From assembly GCA_947573015.1 (NCBI GenBank), contig CANPDS010000086.1:1-9107 (forward strand): a stretch of DNA of 9,107 nucleotides, read 5' to 3'. Every line of letters starts with the position of its first letter. Position 1 is the stretch's first letter. This document shows, piece after piece, positions 6,421-9,107 of this stretch. The position numbers were made by a program, and so were the translations under genes. The DNA comes from an uncultured Muribaculum sp. GTDB lineage: Bacteria; Bacteroidota; Bacteroidia; Bacteroidales; Muribaculaceae. The notes beneath the pieces are model-generated. The model was not told where the DNA came from. It was given only the letters and a program-made list of their open reading frames with translations, and made no database searches.

Positions 6421-8622
6421 ATGATTTTCAAGACACTTTTATCAGCAATAATTTTAGCCTCTCCAGCCATATCATCGATATCTGCGCATGGCGCCGATGT
6501 CACTACATCAGACATATCTCCGTATGTTTTCCCGGAAAATGCTCCTGCGGCGCCGGCTGCCATGGCATTTGCTCTTGATGGTAAGACTTACACGGCATTG
6601 GCCGATGACGGACGCCGACTGGTGCGTTATGACATCCGTACCGGTAAGGAACTGGCTACTGTGATTGATGTAAAAACTACACGCGATAATACCATATCTA
6701 AAATCTCGGGATACGTGTTCTCTCCGGATGAAAGTTATGTGCTCGTGTACGATGAGGCTAAGCCGATATACCGGCGTTCATTTACGGCGTCATACTATGT
6801 ATATGAGGTACGCCATAATGTGCTTTCTCCACTATCGAAGAATCATTCGGAACAGCGTGCTCCAATCTGGTCGCCTGATGGCCGTATGATTGCTTTCACA
6901 GCCGGAGGCAATATCTATATCTCCAAGCTTGACTATCAGACTGAGGTTGCCGTGACTACCGATGGCGCTAAAAATGCGGTGCTGAACGGTGTGCCCGACT
7001 GGAGTTATGAAGAAGAGTTCGACACAACATGTTCGATGGCATGGGCTCCCGATAATTCTACATTATGTTATCTGAAATATGATGAGACGGATGTGCCGTT
7101 ATATTCATTCCCTATCTATCAGGGCACATGCAATCCTCAGGAGGAATATGCTCTTTACCCTGGATCGTATTCTTATAAATATCCAGTAGCAGGGGCAAAG
7201 AACTCCGTGGTGACACTGCATAGCTATGATGTGGAGTTGCGTAAGACCAAGAGTGTCGGTTTTTCAGACGCGCGTATTGAGTATATACCACGTATTGAGT
7301 ATGCTCCATCTTCCGACCGTCTTATGGTGGCTACGCTCAATCGCGCACAGAACCGTATGGAGGTTTACTCGGTAAATCCTAAATCAACGGTCGTTAAATC
7401 GGTGTATGTGGATGAGTCATCTACCGGATGGATCGATCCAATGGCATATGAGGGCATGAAATTTCTTCCTGAAGGGTTTGTAGTTATGTCAGAGCGTTCC
7501 GGATACAATCATCTTTACATGTATTCATATGCCGGAGCACAGACTCGCCAGATCACATCGGGCGATTATGATGTGACTGCATATTATGGCTATGATACAA
7601 AGACTGCATGCCATTATTATCAGGCGGCCTCTACATCCCCTCTAAGTCGTGTGGTAAGCCGTGTGGATGCAAAAGGGAAGGTAGTTAATATCTCGCCTGA
7701 CAACGGTACTGCTTCCGCGTCATTTACTCCGGCTATGGATATGTGCGTGTTGGAATACAGCAATGTCACCGCCGCTCCGGTATACACTCTTGTGGGAGCC
7801 TCAACCGGTAAGGCTGTACGCATGTTGGTCGACAATAAATCATATATGGCACGTTATCCGCGACTGCCGCGCAAAGAGTTCTTTACTATGCCTTCCGACG
7901 GATATACACTCAACGGATATATGATTAAACCGGTTGATTTCGATGCCTCACGGCGTTACCCTGTAATCATGTATCAGTATAGTGGTCCTGGCTCACAGGA
8001 GGTACGCGACCGATGGCGTATGGATTGGGATTATTTCTATGCCTCAAAAGGCTACATAGTGATATGTGTGGACGGACGAGGCACTGGTGGACGAGGCACT
8101 GCTTTTAAGCATACTGTCTACCGCCATCTTGGGGAATATGAGACTATCGATCAGGTCAATGCCGCCCGGTATGCGGCATCGCTCCCTTATGTCGATGCAG
8201 ATCGCATAGGCTTGTTCGGCTGGAGCTACGGTGGCTATGAAGCGCTGATGGCTGCCTCGGCCCAAGGTGCGCCGTATAGGGCTGTTGTAGCCGTGGCTCC
8301 TGTTACCTCTTGGCGGTATTATGATACTATCTATACCGAACGTTACATGCTCACTCCTGCTGAAAATCCAGATGGTTACGATGAAGGTGCACCGATCAAC
8401 CATACTTCCAATCTCAAAGCCGATCTGCTTATAATGCACGGTACTGCCGATGATAATGTGCATCTTATGAATACATTGCAGTATGTATCTGTGCTTGAGT
8501 CGAAGGGCCGCACATGCGATATGTTGCTCTTCCCGAATATGAATCATTCGATATATGGATGTGGTGCGCGTGCCGTAGTATATCTCAAAATGTTGCAACA
8601 TTTTGAACGTTCAATGCGTTAA
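6421..8622 (+). CDS. Dipeptidyl peptidase IV (S9B serine peptidase), exported
   Basis: 733 residues, the usual DPP IV length. It removes X-Pro or X-Ala dipeptides from peptide N-termini. An N-terminal signal peptide (MIFKTLLSAIILASPAIS onward, cleavage somewhere in 16-25) sends it to the periplasm; no lipobox Cys is seen. The beta-propeller (about 40-480) holds DWSYEEEF (193-200); E198 and E199 correspond to the double Glu that clamps the substrate amino terminus and separates DPP IV-type enzymes from other S9 members. The following KYDETDVPLYSF also matches DPP IV. The alpha/beta-hydrolase domain has VDGRGTGGRG (550-559), nucleophile S602 in GWSYGGY, the acid in HGTADDNVH (673-681, probably D678) and H709 in NMNHSIYG. 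The start is 54 bp after the coiled-coil gene, with no terminator or clear promoter between, so read-through from that operon is possible. No lesion is seen. Confidence 0.95.
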   Translation: MIFKTLLSAIILASPAISSISAHGADVTTSDISPYVFPENAPAAPAAMAFALDGKTYTALADDGRRLVRYDIRTGKELATVIDVKTTRDNTISKISGYVFSPDESYVLVYDEAKPIYRRSFTASYYVYEVRHNVLSPLSKNHSEQRAPIWSPDGRMIAFTAGGNIYISKLDYQTEVAVTTDGAKNAVLNGVPDWSYEEEFDTTCSMAWAPDNSTLCYLKYDETDVPLYSFPIYQGTCNPQEEYALYPGSYSYKYPVAGAKNSVVTLHSYDVELRKTKSVGFSDARIEYIPRIEYAPSSDRLMVATLNRAQNRMEVYSVNPKSTVVKSVYVDESSTGWIDPMAYEGMKFLPEGFVVMSERSGYNHLYMYSYAGAQTRQITSGDYDVTAYYGYDTKTACHYYQAASTSPLSRVVSRVDAKGKVVNISPDNGTASASFTPAMDMCVLEYSNVTAAPVYTLVGASTGKAVRMLVDNKSYMARYPRLPRKEFFTMPSDGYTLNGYMIKPVDFDASRRYPVIMYQYSGPGSQEVRDRWRMDWDYFYASKGYIVICVDGRGTGGRGTAFKHTVYRHLGEYETIDQVNAARYAASLPYVDADRIGLFGWSYGGYEALMAASAQGAPYRAVVAVAPVTSWRYYDTIYTERYMLTPAENPDGYDEGAPINHTSNLKADLLIMHGTADDNVHLMNTLQYVSVLESKGRTCDMLLFPNMNHSIYGCGARAVVYLKMLQHFERSMR

Positions 8623-8642
8623 TATGTATCGTTTTCGGATTT

Positions 8643-8688
8643 AGATCTTGTCTAACTTTAGTTTTCACAAGATCTTAAGATTTAAATC
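8643..8688. repeat. Inverted repeat and overlapping palindromes between DPP IV and the next gene
   Basis: A perfect 9-bp inverted repeat pairs AGATCTTGT (8643-8651) with ACAAGATCT (8667-8675) around a 15-nt spacer. It overlaps two exact 10-bp palindromes, ATCTTAAGAT (8672-8681) and GATTTAAATC (8679-8688). There is no T-run after the hairpin, so it is a poor intrinsic terminator. A -7-like box, TAACTTTA (8653-8660), sits in the spacer. It could be an operator or a weak terminator; function is unknown. Confidence 0.4.
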
Positions 8689-8720
8689 AGTTAAATAAGA
8701 TAATTGCATTCCTCTTGGCA

Positions 8721-9107
8721 ATGGAACAGAAAAGATTTCGAGCAAATTCGTATGCCATTTTGAACTTATGGTTACATTGGGCGGTGGCTGCCGGAGCATT
8801 GGCCGGTACACTCTTTTGTGCTCTGTTTGTGCCTAAGTTGTGGTTGCCTGCTGTAGTGCTCGCATTTCAGTTTCTGCTTATGGCACGAGTGAGGATCATA
8901 CGTGAGAGGGGTGCTGTCGAGTGTGCTGTGATGCCATATCTGGTGGCGCGGATACTGTTTTTCTCAGCCATTATCATGGTGGCGATAAATTTCTATTATC
9001 TGCGTATGATTCCGGATGAGATAGCATCCGGTTTGGCTAATCCTGATATCCCTTACATCACTATATTGATCCTTGGGCCTGTCTCTATCGTAATGTTTGG
9101 ATGGGCA
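8721..9107 (+). CDS. Polytopic membrane protein, N-terminal fragment, unknown function
   Basis: The ATG at 8721 opens a frame of 129 codons without a stop to the window edge, so the gene is cut at its 3' end. The start fits: it lies 98 bp after the DPP IV stop, and the short N-terminus (MEQKRFRANS) is basic. At least three hydrophobic segments are visible, about residues 15-37, 40-55 and 69-92, and a fourth begins near 112. Basic residues between segments 2 and 3 (ARVRIIRER) point to a cytoplasmic loop. I do not recognise the family. It could be a stand-alone membrane protein, or the sensor half of a membrane-anchored regulator of the kind common in Bacteroidetes, but nothing visible decides this. 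It may have its own promoter within the palindromic spacer. Confidence 0.75.
   Translation, partial: MEQKRFRANSYAILNLWLHWAVAAGALAGTLFCALFVPKLWLPAVVLAFQFLLMARVRIIRERGAVECAVMPYLVARILFFSAIIMVAINFYYLRMIPDEIASGLANPDIPYITILILGPVSIVMFGWA

Noticed and set aside
7273..7302. 12-bp direct repeat CGTATTGAGTAT (7273-7284 and 7291-7302), a possible six-codon duplication (RIEYIP/RIEYAP).
   Set aside because: It is in frame inside the DPP IV propeller without disturbing length; two copies only, probably chance or a harmless micro-duplication.
8074..8100. 12-bp direct repeat GGACGAGGCACT (8074-8085 and 8089-8100).
   Set aside because: It encodes the GRGTGGRGT stretch of the conserved DPP IV motif, so protein constraint and repeated Gly-Arg-Gly codons explain it.
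8044..8601. Minus-strand open frame of 185 codons opposite the DPP IV catalytic domain.
   Set aside because: Antisense to a strongly conserved enzyme domain; its composition shows no protein-like features.
1..9107. CRISPR arrays, tRNA or rRNA genes, insertion sequences and attachment sites.
   Set aside because: I read for regularly spaced repeats, tRNA cloverleaf signatures, transposase motifs and terminal repeats, and found none.

Overview
The window looks like chromosomal DNA from a gut-type Bacteroidales bacterium, most likely Muribaculaceae or a close relative. The reasons are a GH97 (SusB-type) glycosidase tail, a Bacteroidetes-style DPP IV, a perfect Bacteroidetes promoter (TTG-N20-TAACTTTG), A-rich leaders without Shine-Dalgarno sites, and moderate GC. 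The family placement is inference from protein flavour, not from a search.

Layout. (1) 1-293: the 3' end of a GH97 glycoside hydrolase, closed by a strong intrinsic terminator at 314-358. (2) 440-679: a small predicted two-helix membrane protein of unknown function, convergent with (3) dinB (DNA polymerase IV, minus strand, 768-1838). (4) An approximately 170-bp divergent intergenic region carries promoter signals in both directions. (5) 2014-5001: a 995-residue protein with two receiver-like domains fused to a PEP-synthase/PPDK-type ATP-binding module. It lacks the phosphohistidine swivel motif and the PEP/pyruvate barrel. (6) 12 bp later, 5014-6366: an unfamiliar 450-residue coiled-coil protein with an AT-hook-like motif and a C-terminal QMLLF that resembles a sliding-clamp-binding peptide. 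(7) 6421-8622: an exported dipeptidyl peptidase IV (S9B) with all catalytic motifs. (8) 8721-9107: the N-terminal part of an unidentified polytopic membrane protein that runs off the window.

Genes 5 and 6 are almost certainly one transcript. DPP IV may be read through from it, because I see no terminator or good promoter in the 54-bp gap. The receiver/ATP-grasp protein plus the coiled-coil, putatively DNA- and clamp-binding partner is the least explained and most interesting part of the window. The second receiver keeps its phospho-acceptor set, so a phosphorylation-controlled ATP-using protein acting with a DNA-associated partner is a reasonable but untested hypothesis. DPP IV (dipeptide release from peptides) and GH97 (glucan side-chain hydrolysis) are ordinary nutrient-acquisition functions for such an organism.
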